64,000 nt of DNA, taken from contig NZ_JAEMNW010000011.1 of assembly GCF_016481275.1 (NCBI RefSeq), positions 1-64,000 on the forward strand, given 5' to 3'. The translations under genes and the position numbers were made by a program. Under the pieces are notes generated by a model. That model did no database searches, was not told where the DNA came from, and saw only the letters and a program-made list of their open reading frames with translations. Positions 12,010-20,811 of this stretch are shown piece after piece (positions within the stretch are counted from its first letter, which is position 1; every line of letters starts with the position of its first letter). This stretch comes from Antrihabitans auranticaus. Its GTDB lineage: Bacteria > Actinomycetota > Actinomycetes > Mycobacteriales > Mycobacteriaceae.

Positions 12010-12549
12010 TCAGAACAGAACCGGGTCGTCGAAGCCGGGGGCGTGCTCGATCGTGAGGAGCGTGCGCTTCGTCCGGACGGCGCCGTACGCTGAGAAGCCA
12101 CCGATCCGGTTTCCGGCGGCCAGGACGCGATGGCACGGGATCAGGATGGGAATCGGGTTGCGGCCCAACGCTTGTCCCACCGCCTGCGCTGCGCCGCGGG
12201 AGTCCACAAGTTCTGCGACCTCGCCGTAGGTCAACGTGTTACCGGGATCGATTGCGCGCGTCACGGTGTAGACCTTGCGATCGAACGGCGGAAGGGCCGT
12301 GGTGTCCAGCGGCGCCCAGCGCAGGTCGTCGAGTTCGCCCGCGAGGTGGCGTCGAATGCCCGCGATCACCTCCTGGACGAACTGCGGAGGCTCCTTGTCG
12401 AGCCCGCCTTTCGTCAGCGATGCGAGCCGTTCCCGCGTAGCAGCAGCAGTGACCTCGGGCAACTGGAGCGCGACGACTCGACTACCCGTCCATCCGATGC
12501 CGCATTCGCCGATCGGTGTGTCGAACAGCGTGTAATCGCTCGCCGTCAT
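12010..12549 (-). CDS. methylated-DNA--protein-cysteine methyltransferase family protein
   Basis: Protein of 179 residues beginning MTASDYTLFDTPIGE. The active-site motif PCHRVLAAGNRIGGFSAYG with the acceptor cysteine is intact, as is the helix-turn-helix region TYGEVAELVDSRGAAQAVGQALGRNP. It should transfer alkyl groups from O6-alkylguanine to its own cysteine. The open frame reaches 12843, but those 98 residues are arginine-rich and overlap the divergent MocR gene. Its stop lies 6 bp from that of the SDR gene on the other strand. Confidence 0.9.
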   Translation of the reverse strand: MTASDYTLFDTPIGECGIGWTGSRVVALQLPEVTAAATRERLASLTKGGLDKEPPQFVQEVIAGIRRHLAGELDDLRWAPLDTTALPPFDRKVYTVTRAIDPGNTLTYGEVAELVDSRGAAQAVGQALGRNPIPILIPCHRVLAAGNRIGGFSAYGAVRTKRTLLTIEHAPGFDDPVLF

Positions 12550-12584
12550 GACCCGAGTATGCCGCTGACCACCGACAAGTCGAC

Positions 12585-12624
12585 TGGCCTTGAAAACCAA
12601 GGCCAATTTGCCAATACTGGTCTG
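12585..12624. promoter_or_regulatory. MocR operator candidate: inverted repeat plus direct repeat
   Basis: TGGCCTTG (12585-12592) and CAAGGCCA (12598-12605) form a perfect 8-bp inverted repeat with a 5-bp centre. ACTGGCCT at 12584 recurs as ACTGGTCT at 12617-12624, 33 bp away. Combined inverted and direct repeats in a divergent region are typical of MocR/PdxR autoregulatory sites. The site lies just upstream of the MocR start and may also affect the divergent methyltransferase gene. Confidence 0.5.
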
Positions 12625-12625
12625 T

Positions 12626-14089
12626 ATGGTCATGCGAGTTCTCGGTGTCAGCTCACTCACGCGCGACCTCGGCCGCTGGCGTGACGACGACGATGGCCGC
12701 CGCAAGTCGGCACGTCCCGCATACCAGGCGCTGGCCGAAGCGATCCGATTGCTGATCCACGACGGCAGGGTGCCACTCGGGGTCGCACTGCCGAGCGAGC
12801 GAGACCTCGCGACGGGGCTCAGCTTGAGCCGGACCACGATCACATCGACCTACTCGGTGCTGCGCGAAGACGGCTACCTGATCAGTCGGCAGGGCTCGCG
12901 CAGCACGGTCGCGTTGCCGTCCGGTGCGGCGCGGTCAGGGAACATGATTCACATCAGGACCGACGTCGATGCGCCGGTCGTCGAGATGAGTTCGGCCGCG
13001 CTGCCTGCACCGCCTGAAATGGAGGGCGCGTACGGCGCTGCGCTGCAAGCACTCCCGGCGTATCTGACATCGCACGGCATGGAGCCGATCGGCCTCGCTG
13101 TACTGCGGGAAGCCATCGCCGACCGCTACCGGCAGCGTGGCCTGCCCACCGAACCCGACCAGATCATGGTCACCCTCGGTGCCCAGCACGCCCTGAGCCT
13201 GCTGCTCGCCGCGCTTATCGGTCCCGGCGATCGCGTCCTGATCGAACACCCGACCTACCCCAACGCGATCGAGGCGATCCGCCACTCCGGTGCGCGGCCG
13301 GTGCCGGTGCCGATTCGACCCGAAGAAGGCTGGGATCTGGACGGCATCCGGACCGCCGCCCGGCAGACCGCGGCGCGATTGGCCTACATGATTCCCGACT
13401 TCCACAATCCGACCGGCCTCTGCATGTCGGACGAGGGCCGCGCGGAGCTGGCGCGGATCGCACGGGAGACGCGAATGACCGTCATCGTCGACGAGTCGAT
13501 GGCCGAACTGAACCTGGATATCGAACAGCGCACCCCCGTCGCAGCATTCGCGCGCGGTGCGGAAGTCATCACAATCGGTTCGGCGTCGAAGTCGTTCTGG
13601 GGCGGTCTGCGGGTCGGGTGGATTCGGGCACGCCCGTCGCTCATCACACGCGTGGCAGGCACCCGATCGGCCGTCGACCTCGGCACACCGGTCATGGATC
13701 AGTTGGCCACCGCCGACCTCCTGGGCAGCGCGTCCACGATCCTCGCCGCTCGGCACGACCTCCTGCGCAGGCAGCGGTCTGCGCTGCTGGACGAACTGGA
13801 GCTGCAGCTGCCCGAGTGGCGCCCGATGCCGGGGCCCGGCGGCATGTCGCTCTGGATTCAGCTACCGACGCCCGTGTCTACAGCTCTGGCCGCGACGGCG
13901 CCCAACTTCGGTGTCTTGCTGGCAGCCGGTCCGCGGTTCGGTGTCGAGGGGGCCTTCGAACGGTTCGTCCGGTTGCCGTACACGCACAACGAGGTGACAC
14001 TGCGTGCCGCTGTCAGCGGAGTCGCAGCGGCTTACGGTGCGCTGTCACCGCGCTCCGACGAGGCCACGGCCGCGCTGGTGTGCGTCTGA
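12626..14089 (+). CDS. MocR-family (GntR-HTH plus aminotransferase-like) regulator
   Basis: Protein of 487 residues from ATG 12626; ATG 12632 or 12590 are alternatives. The N-terminal 80 residues are a GntR winged helix (AYQALAEAIRLLIHDGRVPLG, LPSERDLATGLSLSRTTI). A linker leads to a fold-type I PLP domain with IPDFHNPTGLCM and the PLP lysine in TIGSASKSFWGGLRVGW. MocR proteins bind PLP and usually control vitamin B6, GABA or amino-acid genes. No such gene is adjacent, so the target is not obvious beyond autoregulation through the repeats at 12585-12624. Confidence 0.9.
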   Translation: MVMRVLGVSSLTRDLGRWRDDDDGRRKSARPAYQALAEAIRLLIHDGRVPLGVALPSERDLATGLSLSRTTITSTYSVLREDGYLISRQGSRSTVALPSGAARSGNMIHIRTDVDAPVVEMSSAALPAPPEMEGAYGAALQALPAYLTSHGMEPIGLAVLREAIADRYRQRGLPTEPDQIMVTLGAQHALSLLLAALIGPGDRVLIEHPTYPNAIEAIRHSGARPVPVPIRPEEGWDLDGIRTAARQTAARLAYMIPDFHNPTGLCMSDEGRAELARIARETRMTVIVDESMAELNLDIEQRTPVAAFARGAEVITIGSASKSFWGGLRVGWIRARPSLITRVAGTRSAVDLGTPVMDQLATADLLGSASTILAARHDLLRRQRSALLDELELQLPEWRPMPGPGGMSLWIQLPTPVSTALAATAPNFGVLLAAGPRFGVEGAFERFVRLPYTHNEVTLRAAVSGVAAAYGALSPRSDEATAALVCV

Positions 14090-14106
14090 GTCAGCTGTGC
14101 TTCGAG

Positions 14107-15933
14107 TCAGCTGTGTTCGATCAATCCGCGCGCAGCGCTGCGCTGCGATGCCGCAGCTTCCTTCGACAGTCGTTCGACGAGTGCTTTGACCGGCTGCGGA
14201 TTGCAGTAGTAGTAGCCCTGCGCCAGCGAGTAGCCGAGCGATGAGAGCACCGCGGCCTGGAACTGATTTTCGACGCCTTCGGCGATCACCGGCAGGCCCA
14301 GCGAGACGCTCAGCAGCGCAATGACTTCGAGCAGCGGCGGCGCCTCGCCCTCGGACGTGATCGAGGTGATGAACGAGCCGTCGAGCTTCAGGAAGTCGGT
14401 CGGCAGTGTCTTGAGCCTGCTGAGGGACGAATAGCCGGTGCCGAAGTCGTCGATCGCGATTCGGACACCACGCGCCCGCAGTTCGCCCAGGTTGGCGATC
14501 GCGGTCGGGGTGTTGACGTCGAGAACGCTCTCGGTGACTTCGAGTACCAGTTGGGCTGCCGGCCAACCGGTCGCCCGCAGAACCTCGTCGATCCGGCCGA
14601 CGTAGTCCTTTTCGACGAGTTCGAGTCCGGAGACGTTGACGTTGAGGATGAGTGGCCGGTCGGGAAGTGCTGCTTGGAGTTCGAGGCCGTCGCGGCATGC
14701 GCGATAGAGCACGAAGCGATCGAGATTCGCGATGAGACCGTTTTCCTCGGCGACCCGCACTACTTCCTGAGTGGTGACCGAGGGCTGCGTGACCGAGGTC
14801 CAGCGCACGAGTGCTTCGACACCGATCGTTGCACCGCCGTCGGTGAGGCTCACGATCGGCTGGTAGTGGACGTCGAGCGTCTCCCGTGCGATCGCTTCGA
14901 CGAGCTCGACCGCGAGTGGTGGCCGCCGTGACGATTCGAGGACCGTTCGGTTGCGGCCCGCCTGCTTCGCGCGGTACAGCCCGACGTCGGCGCGGCTGAC
15001 GAGGAACGAACCCGATTCGCCCGGCTGCCAGGATGTGACACCCGCAGAGCAACCGAGGGCGATGCGCTCACGCATGTCGTCGGCGAGCGTGATCGCAGCC
15101 TGCTCGCTCATATCGGGCAGCAGCAGCGCGAACTCGTCACCGCCGTAGCGGGCGAGGATGCGGTTGCCGCCGAGCATCTGCTGCCACTCGTCGGCGACCT
15201 TCTGCAGGACGGCGTCGCCCGAGCGGTGCCCGAGTTCGTCGTTGACCGACTTGAAGCGGTCGAGGTCGAACAGGATGAGTGCGGGCCGCTGACCCGTTCG
15301 GGTAGCCCGCGCAAGCTCGAGATGCAGCATGCGGTCGAAGCCGCGCCTGTTGAGCAACCCGGTCAGCGAATCGATGTCGGCGTCGGACGCCAGCCTCGCG
15401 AGCACACCGACGACCCCGCCGACCGCGACGGTCACACCTGCCGGCACCAGCCCCGCCCACCACGGCAGGTCGCCCCGTGCGAGAAGCACGCCCATGCAGC
15501 AGACCACCGCGAAGACGATCTGCACCGATGCGTTGAGCCAGGAGAAGAAGAAGGACGCATCGCAGGCCGCGAAAACGTAGAAGCTGGCAAGTGCGAGCGC
15601 CGCGATCGGGCTGGTCGACTGGTGGCAGGCGATGGTGATCAGAATCGTTCCGACACCGACGAGCACCTGGTGCGTGCGCGGCCGGACCCTGTCGCCGAGG
15701 ACCGCGAGACCGGCGCCGAAGCAGATGGCACCGAATGCCGCCACAGCGACGACCCCGCGATTTCCGGGGCCGTCGTGCGGCATCAAAATGCTGAGGGTTG
15801 TCCCGAGGATTCCGCCCATCGCGTAGAGACCACCGGTCGTACGCGCCATGACTGTCGAGGTTGCGACGGCAAACGGCACACGCGCCGGTGCACCGGGCTC
15901 GCTCAGACCAGGGGGTCGCCGCACCTTGTTCAC
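14107..15933 (-). CDS. membrane-bound GGDEF-EAL protein (c-di-GMP turnover)
   Basis: Protein of about 608 residues from GTG 15933; the frame is open to 15966. It has about six membrane helices in the first 200 residues. A GGDEF domain follows with YGGDEFALLLP (intact cyclase signature) and an EAL domain with GVEALVRW, LNVNVSG, EVTES, IAIDDFGTGYSSL, FLKLDGSFI and IAEGVEN, so the phosphodiesterase residues are also intact. Either or both activities may be real. It ends 18 bp from the convergent MocR gene; the gap contains a near-duplicate of GAGTCAGCTGTG. Confidence 0.92.
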   Translation of the reverse strand: MNKVRRPPGLSEPGAPARVPFAVATSTVMARTTGGLYAMGGILGTTLSILMPHDGPGNRGVVAVAAFGAICFGAGLAVLGDRVRPRTHQVLVGVGTILITIACHQSTSPIAALALASFYVFAACDASFFFSWLNASVQIVFAVVCCMGVLLARGDLPWWAGLVPAGVTVAVGGVVGVLARLASDADIDSLTGLLNRRGFDRMLHLELARATRTGQRPALILFDLDRFKSVNDELGHRSGDAVLQKVADEWQQMLGGNRILARYGGDEFALLLPDMSEQAAITLADDMRERIALGCSAGVTSWQPGESGSFLVSRADVGLYRAKQAGRNRTVLESSRRPPLAVELVEAIARETLDVHYQPIVSLTDGGATIGVEALVRWTSVTQPSVTTQEVVRVAEENGLIANLDRFVLYRACRDGLELQAALPDRPLILNVNVSGLELVEKDYVGRIDEVLRATGWPAAQLVLEVTESVLDVNTPTAIANLGELRARGVRIAIDDFGTGYSSLSRLKTLPTDFLKLDGSFITSITSEGEAPPLLEVIALLSVSLGLPVIAEGVENQFQAAVLSSLGYSLAQGYYYCNPQPVKALVERLSKEAAASQRSAARGLIEHS

Positions 15934-16060
15934 ATTACCGCTCGATCCCCACCCACCCCGAAACAATGGAGGGTGCCTAGTTGATATCCGGATTATTACG
16001 TTAAGCGGAGGCGTGGGGTTCGGTTTCAGTAGGTCAATTGTCTAGTTGTCGTGTTGTGAC

Positions 16061-17143
16061 CTACCGCCAAATGGTCGCCGCGTCCGTCGCCTCGACTGGC
16101 GGGGCAGAGGGTACACCGTTGGGTGTGCGCGAGAATCGGGGTGCCGGTAGGTGCTGCACAACCCCGTCGACCTCGATCAACGAGCCGCGGGCGACGATGT
16201 GCTCGTTCTTCTCGGCCTCGGCGAACGTGAGGATCGGCGTCGTGCAGGCGTCGGTGCCGTCGTAGATGGCTGCCCATTCGTCGCGCGTCTTGGTCTTGAA
16301 GGTGTCGGTGAAGATCTTGCGCAGTTCGTCGTACCCACGCGGATCGAACTGGTTCGGAATGGCGTCAGGGTCCAGCCCGAGACCCTTGATGAACTCGGCG
16401 TAGAACTGCGGCTCCAGCGCGCCGACAGCCATGTACTTGCCGTCCGACGTCTCGTAGGTGTCGTAGAACGGGAATCCGGTGTCCAGCATGTTCACGCCGC
16501 GTTCGTCGGACCACACGCCCGCACCGCGCATGCCCCAGATCATGTGCGAGAGCGACAGCGCGCCGTCGACCATGGCGTTGTCGATCACCTGGCCCTTGCC
16601 GGAGGTCTGACGCTCGACCAGCGCGGCGAGAATGCCGAAGACGAGATACATCGAACCGCCGCCGAAGTCGCCGACCATGTTGAGCGGCGGCACCGGGCGC
16701 TCGCCCTTGCGGCCGATCGCGTGCAGGACACCGGTGATCGAGATGTAGTTGATGTCGTGACCCGCGCGGTCGGCCATCGGGCCGTGCTGACCCCAGCCGG
16801 TCATGCGGCCGTAGACGAGGCGCGGATTGCGGGCGAGGAGGTCGTCGGGACCGAGGCCCATGCGCTCGGTGACGCCGGGCCGGAAGCCTTCGATGAGCAC
16901 GTCCGCGCGATCGATGAGGTCGAGGACCTTGTCGAGATCGGCCGGATCCTTCAGGTTGGCCTCGACGACCGTGCGGCTGCGCAACTGCTGGCGATCGATG
17001 CCGCCCGGTAGGCCGCCCGCGCGCTGTACACGCACGACGTCCGCACCGAGATCGGCCAGGAGCAGCGCCGCGTGGGGGCCCGGGCCGATGCCCGCCAGCT
17101 CGATGACGCGAATTCCTGCGAGTGGTCCTGTACCTCTGGTCAT
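16061..17143 (-). CDS. mcr: alpha-methylacyl-CoA racemase (CaiB/BaiF family)
   Basis: Protein of 360 residues, the length of M. tuberculosis MCR. It starts MTRGTGPLAGIRVIELAGIG. The residues known to be catalytic in MCR are all visible: His in AGHDINYISITG, Asp in NMVGDFGGG and Glu in GALEPQFYAEF. It epimerises 2-methyl-branched acyl-CoAs such as sterol side-chain intermediates, so it fits sterol catabolism with the SDR at 11233. GAGGTG precedes ATG 17143. No KstR box was seen upstream. Confidence 0.9.
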   Translation of the reverse strand: MTRGTGPLAGIRVIELAGIGPGPHAALLLADLGADVVRVQRAGGLPGGIDRQQLRSRTVVEANLKDPADLDKVLDLIDRADVLIEGFRPGVTERMGLGPDDLLARNPRLVYGRMTGWGQHGPMADRAGHDINYISITGVLHAIGRKGERPVPPLNMVGDFGGGSMYLVFGILAALVERQTSGKGQVIDNAMVDGALSLSHMIWGMRGAGVWSDERGVNMLDTGFPFYDTYETSDGKYMAVGALEPQFYAEFIKGLGLDPDAIPNQFDPRGYDELRKIFTDTFKTKTRDEWAAIYDGTDACTTPILTFAEAEKNEHIVARGSLIEVDGVVQHLPAPRFSRTPNGVPSAPPVEATDAATIWR

Positions 17144-17242
17144 GTATGCACCTCGTTGTGGGATGACGGCTGATTATCTGACAGCGTATAACGCAGCTGT
17201 CCCCGCGATGCTCCGAGGTCGGTTGCCATAGGGTCTTCAGCC

Positions 17243-17725
17243 ATGAGCGCAGGCGCCGAGTTTTTAGTAGCACTCGTCATCCTTGTCGGCTTGGTCGGCG
17301 TCGTGTTGCCGATCCTGCCCGGGGTGGTGCTGATCTTCGGCGCAATCCTGACCTGGGCGATCGTCGAGGGCTCGACCGCCGGCTGGACCGTTTTCGCGAT
17401 CTGCACCGTGTTGCTGCTGGTCTCGGGCGTCGTGAAGTACACGTGGCCTGGCCGGAACCTCAAGAACGCGGGAGTTCCGACGCGCTCGCTGGTCATCGGT
17501 GCCCTGCTCGGCATCGTCGGCTTCTTCGTCATTCCGATTCTCGGCCTGCCGCTCGGGTTCGTGCTCGGTGTGTACCTCTCCGAGTTCGAGCGGATCAAAC
17601 ACCCGCAGGCGGCGTGGCAGGCGACATGGCACGCGACCAAAGCGGTCGGGCTGTCGATCCTGATCGAGCTCCTCGGTGCGCTGCTGGCCGCCGGTGTGTG
17701 GCTATTCGCCGCGATCTTCGCGTAA
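17243..17725 (+). CDS. DUF456 small membrane protein
   Basis: Protein of 160 residues with four hydrophobic segments. It has the DUF456 hallmarks: the VLPILPGVVLIFGAI motif in the first hairpin, then KYTWPGRNLKNAGVPTRS and GIVGFFVIPILGLPLGFVLGVYLSE. The family is widespread in actinobacteria with no known function. The 3' end overlaps the convergent amidohydrolase gene by 24 bp. Confidence 0.85.
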   Translation: MSAGAEFLVALVILVGLVGVVLPILPGVVLIFGAILTWAIVEGSTAGWTVFAICTVLLLVSGVVKYTWPGRNLKNAGVPTRSLVIGALLGIVGFFVIPILGLPLGFVLGVYLSEFERIKHPQAAWQATWHATKAVGLSILIELLGALLAAGVWLFAAIFA

Positions 17726-18529
17726 CCGAGCCCGCGCGCGGAAGAGCGGCATGGGTGGCGCGCCGATGTCCTCCGGTTCCTTCGGCGGCAGGCGATAGAA
17801 CTGCCGGGCATTGGCTTCGAGGACGTTGTGCAGGTCGCCGCCGACCGCTTCGGCAATCATGTCGAGGTCGGCCGCTTCGAAACAGCGGGACGCCCTGGTA
17901 CCAGGGAGGTCGGAACCGAACATCAGCGCCTCCGGGCTCACACTGTGGATTCGGCGCAGGACGTGCGGGATGTCGAAGGTGAGGCGACCGAAACCCGTTG
18001 CCTTGATCCGGGCACCGCGATCGACGAGATCCAGCAGATAGGGCAGCGCCTCGTCCGACATTCCGAGGTGGTCGATGCTCACCGCGGGCAACTTGGCGAG
18101 TACCGGCTCCAGTGAGGGCAGCAGCGATCCGTCGACATACAACTCTGCATGCCACCCGGCAAGCTGGTGCGCGCGCAGGGCCTGGTGGGTCAATCCGGCA
18201 ATGTCGATCGCGCCGCGTTTGAGATTGAAGCGCAGCGCCCGGACTCCCGCCCGATCGAGCTCGAGAATGTCCTCGTCGGTCGCATCGGGATCCAGCTGAA
18301 TCACACCGACATAGCCCTCGCCGAACTCTGCGAGGGCAGCGACGAGAAACGTCGAGTCGTTCTCCTGGAACGACCCACTGACGACCGCGCCCCCGTCGAC
18401 GCCGAACCCGTCCATTCGCGCTCTGTAATCGGCGATCGTGAACGGCTGCGGCAGGAAACCGTTGTTTTCGACGAGCGGGAACTGCGGATCGATGATGTGG
18501 AAGTGGGCGTCGAACACGCTTACAAGCAT
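17702..18529 (-). CDS. amidohydrolase-2 family metal-dependent hydrolase
   Basis: Protein of 275 residues with a TIM-barrel amidohydrolase pattern: DAHFHIIDP near the N-terminus (metal His pair), YVDGSLLP, SIDHLGMSDEA with a metal His, and FGSDLPGTRA with the catalytic Asp. The family includes decarboxylases and lactone hydrolases (PF04909). Substrate cannot be inferred. The start may be ATG 18529 or the GTG four codons later. It is downstream of fprA on the same strand, but a hairpin at 18581-18602 probably separates their transcripts. Confidence 0.82.
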   Translation of the reverse strand: MLVSVFDAHFHIIDPQFPLVENNGFLPQPFTIADYRARMDGFGVDGGAVVSGSFQENDSTFLVAALAEFGEGYVGVIQLDPDATDEDILELDRAGVRALRFNLKRGAIDIAGLTHQALRAHQLAGWHAELYVDGSLLPSLEPVLAKLPAVSIDHLGMSDEALPYLLDLVDRGARIKATGFGRLTFDIPHVLRRIHSVSPEALMFGSDLPGTRASRCFEAADLDMIAEAVGGDLHNVLEANARQFYRLPPKEPEDIGAPPMPLFRARARLREDRGE

Positions 18530-18580
18530 GCCCCAGCCGACCGTCCTACAAGGGGAAGGTCACGTAAATTAAGGCATTCG

Positions 18581-18602
18581 GTGCGTGATCGAGGTCACGC
18601 AC
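18581..18602 (-). terminator. hairpin downstream of fprA
   Basis: GTGCGTGA (18581-18588) and TCACGCAC (18595-18602) form a perfect 8-bp stem with a 6-nt loop, starting 5 bp after the fprA stop codon on the reverse strand. There is no T-tract, as is common for actinobacterial terminators. Confidence 0.55.
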
Positions 18603-18606
18603 ACCG

Positions 18607-19980
18607 TCAGGCTTTGTGCGGTTCGCTCGCGCGCAGCATGTCTTCGCGTTCGACGACCTTGATTCTTTCGCGGCCTTCGGGCTCGCCGAGAGAGCGTTCG
18701 TGGGCATCGAGGCGGTACCAGCCGTCCCAGGTGGTGAAGGGGATGCCCTTGCCCTCGAGGAAGTCGATGATGGCGTGCTCGTCGGGTTCGGCAGCACCGG
18801 CGAAGTTGGGGCGGTCGTCGAGCAGGCACGCGACCGTCTCGTTGGCGTCGCCCTTGGTGTGGCCGATGAGGCCGACCGGACCACGCTTGATCCAGCCGGT
18901 GACGTACGTCGCGGAGACGTGGTTGCCCGCGTCGTCCAGGACGCGTCCGGCTTCGTTGGGGACGGTGCCGGCCTGGTCGTCGAAGGGCAGTTCGTGCACA
19001 TTCTGGCTCAGGTAGCCGACCGCGCGATAGACGGATTGGACCGGCCAGTCACGGAACTTGCCGGTGCCGCGGACGTTGCCGGTGCCGTCGAGTTCGGTGC
19101 GTTCGGTGCGCAGGCCGACGACCTTGCCGTCTTCGCCGAGGATCTCGGTGGGGGATTCGAAGAAGTGCAGGAACAGTTTGTGCGGGCGGGTGCCTGGGTC
19201 ACGGATCGCCCAGTCCTGCAGGGTGTTGGCGACCATGTCGACGATCTTGGAGTTGCGGCGGGCGGCTTCGGAGCCTTCGTCGTACTCGATGTCCTCGGGG
19301 TCGACGATCACTTCGATGGTCGGCGAGTGGTCGAGTTCGCGCAGTTCCAGGGGGGTGAACTTGGCTTGTGCGGGGCCGCGACGGCCGAACACGTGGACCT
19401 CGAGGGCTTTGTTCGCCTTGAGGCCTTCGTAGACGTTGGCCGGGATCTCGGTGGGGAGCAGTTCGTCGCCGGTCTTGGCGAGGACGCGGGCGACGTCGAG
19501 GGCGACGTTGCCGACGCCGAGGACGGCGACCTTCTCGGCTTCCAGTGGCCAGGTGCGCGGGACATCGGGGTGACCGTCGTACCAGGAGACGAAGTCGGCG
19601 GCGCCGTAGGAGCCTTCGAGGTCGACGCCGGGGATGTCGAGGGCGCGGTCGGCGTTGGCGCCAGTGGAGAAGATGACCGCGTCGTAAAAGCGGCGCATGT
19701 CGTCGAGCGTGATGTCGTTGCCGTAGTCGATGTTGCCGAGCAGGCGGACATGGTCCTTGTCGAGCACCTTGTGCAAGGCGGTGATGATGCCCTTGATGCG
19801 CGGGTGGTCGGGGGCGACGCCGTAGCGGATGAGGCCGAACGGTGCCGGCATCCGCTCGAAGAGGTCGATGCTCACCTCGGTGTCGGATTTCATCAGGGCG
19901 TCAGCGGCGTAGATACCGGCCGGGCCTGCGCCGATGATGGCAACGCGGAGCGGACGGGAATCTGTGGACTGGTCGGTCAT
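18607..19980 (-). CDS. fprA: ferredoxin/adrenodoxin-type NADP+ reductase
   Basis: Protein of 457 residues, almost the length of M. tuberculosis FprA (456). FAD is bound by AIIGAGPAGIYAADAL near residue 15 and NADP by VLGVGNVALDVARVLA near 165. Further family motifs are GRRGPAQAKFTPLELREL and YVTGWIKRGPVGLIGHTKGDA at the C-terminal side. It passes electrons from NADPH to ferredoxins that feed P450s and similar enzymes. Codon use is strongly biased, with long antisense open frames, which suggests high expression. An imperfect iron-box-like sequence lies upstream at 20026-20044. Confidence 0.95.
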   Translation of the reverse strand: MTDQSTDSRPLRVAIIGAGPAGIYAADALMKSDTEVSIDLFERMPAPFGLIRYGVAPDHPRIKGIITALHKVLDKDHVRLLGNIDYGNDITLDDMRRFYDAVIFSTGANADRALDIPGVDLEGSYGAADFVSWYDGHPDVPRTWPLEAEKVAVLGVGNVALDVARVLAKTGDELLPTEIPANVYEGLKANKALEVHVFGRRGPAQAKFTPLELRELDHSPTIEVIVDPEDIEYDEGSEAARRNSKIVDMVANTLQDWAIRDPGTRPHKLFLHFFESPTEILGEDGKVVGLRTERTELDGTGNVRGTGKFRDWPVQSVYRAVGYLSQNVHELPFDDQAGTVPNEAGRVLDDAGNHVSATYVTGWIKRGPVGLIGHTKGDANETVACLLDDRPNFAGAAEPDEHAIIDFLEGKGIPFTTWDGWYRLDAHERSLGEPEGRERIKVVEREDMLRASEPHKA

Positions 19981-20025
19981 CTGCTACCGCACACCTTTTC
20001 GACGATTGGACGATTCTTGCGAGCC

Positions 20026-20044
20026 TAAACTAAGCCATGCCTAA
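20026..20044. promoter_or_regulatory. weak IdeR/DtxR iron-box-like sequence
   Basis: The 19 bp starting TAAACTAAGCC and ending CCTAA match 12 of 19 positions of the IdeR consensus by hand alignment. It lies about 46 bp upstream of fprA and 150 bp upstream of the divergent gene at 20196. The match is below what functional boxes usually show, so this is a low-confidence candidate. Confidence 0.2.
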
Positions 20045-20195
20045 CTTGCACAGGCGGAGCGTGGTCTAATAGGCGACCGCTACTCGGAACGGCCATTCTA
20101 TCGGCTCCGCCTCGGGGCAAGTCCCGGCGGCTGCTTTCGGCGACCGCCGGGTGTCCTATTTGCCCCGAACGGTACAGGCGGGAATGATCCTGCAG

Positions 20196-20600
20196 GTGAC
20201 CGACGACGAAGAGCAGAAGTGGGAACGAACCGCAGTCCCTTTCATTGCGGCCCTTGCAGTGGTTGCGGTCGTCATCGCCGGAATCATCATCAGCCAGATC
20301 ATCTCGCCGGCGGAGGGCAACGTGTCCGACACCGAACAGATCCGGATCGCCGTCCACGAGTTTGTCGAAGCACGTAACAGCGGCGACGAGGAACGCATTC
20401 GCGACACCGCCTGCGCCGGCTTCGACGATGCCTGGCTCGCCGACCGCACCGGCAACCTCGTCGTCGAGAAGGTGAGCGAAGCCGACATCGACGGTGATCG
20501 AGCGACGACCGACGTCACAACCAAGGTCGACGACAAGGACGAGAAGACGATGCTCTGGACGTTGGTCAAGCAGAAGGACGCCTGGCTCGTCTGCAATTAG
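20196..20600 (+). CDS. single-pass membrane protein with NTF2-like extracytoplasmic domain
   Basis: From GTG 20196 (VTDDEEQKWERTAVPF) the protein has 134 residues; ATG 20184 and 20151 are possible starts. A short acidic cytoplasmic tail precedes one membrane helix (AALAVVAVVIAGIIISQII). The extracytoplasmic part has the pattern of a DUF4878/NTF2-like fold (QIRIAVHEFVEARNSGDEE, then WTLVKQKDAWLVCN). Such proteins are common in mycolate actinobacteria, often with unknown partners. No neighbour suggests a function. Confidence 0.6.
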   Translation: MTDDEEQKWERTAVPFIAALAVVAVVIAGIIISQIISPAEGNVSDTEQIRIAVHEFVEARNSGDEERIRDTACAGFDDAWLADRTGNLVVEKVSEADIDGDRATTDVTTKVDDKDEKTMLWTLVKQKDAWLVCN

Positions 20601-20640
20601 GCCGCACAGGGGCGCAGCGTCGTATCGGGTATTCTCTGCT

Positions 20641-20760
20641 GAGGTCATGAGTACCAGCGCTCAAGCCCCGGCTTGCTGGTCGGCAACCCTCCTCCGCGGT
20701 GGGGTGCTCCGGGTGACGACCTGGCCGCGCTCCGACCGGACGCGGCAAGCGCGGACTCAC
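20641..20760 (+). promoter_or_regulatory. SAM-IV riboswitch
   Basis: The segment begins GGTCATGAGTACCAGCG and continues with AAGCCCCGGCTTGCTGG, CGGCAACCCTCCTCCGCGG, TGGGGTGCTCCGGGTGA and a closing GACC. This is the SAM-IV layout of actinobacteria: P1 (GGTC/GACC), the P2 hairpin with the SAM-I-like core, then a 3' hairpin (CCGCGCTCC... GCGG) that can make the extra pseudoknot. It ends about 40 nt before the Shine-Dalgarno of the rhodanese gene and should repress the rhodanese-metZ operon when S-adenosylmethionine is plentiful. Boundaries are approximate. Confidence 0.88.
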
Positions 20761-20811
20761 CGGCCACACCAGTGCAACGAGTGAGTCCCAGCACTGTGAA
20801 AGGTGGCAACC

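Noticed and set aside
18616-20028. 470-residue forward open frame antisense to fprA
   Set aside because: Valine/aspartate/glycine-rich shadow caused by the strong codon bias of fprA; no recognisable domain.
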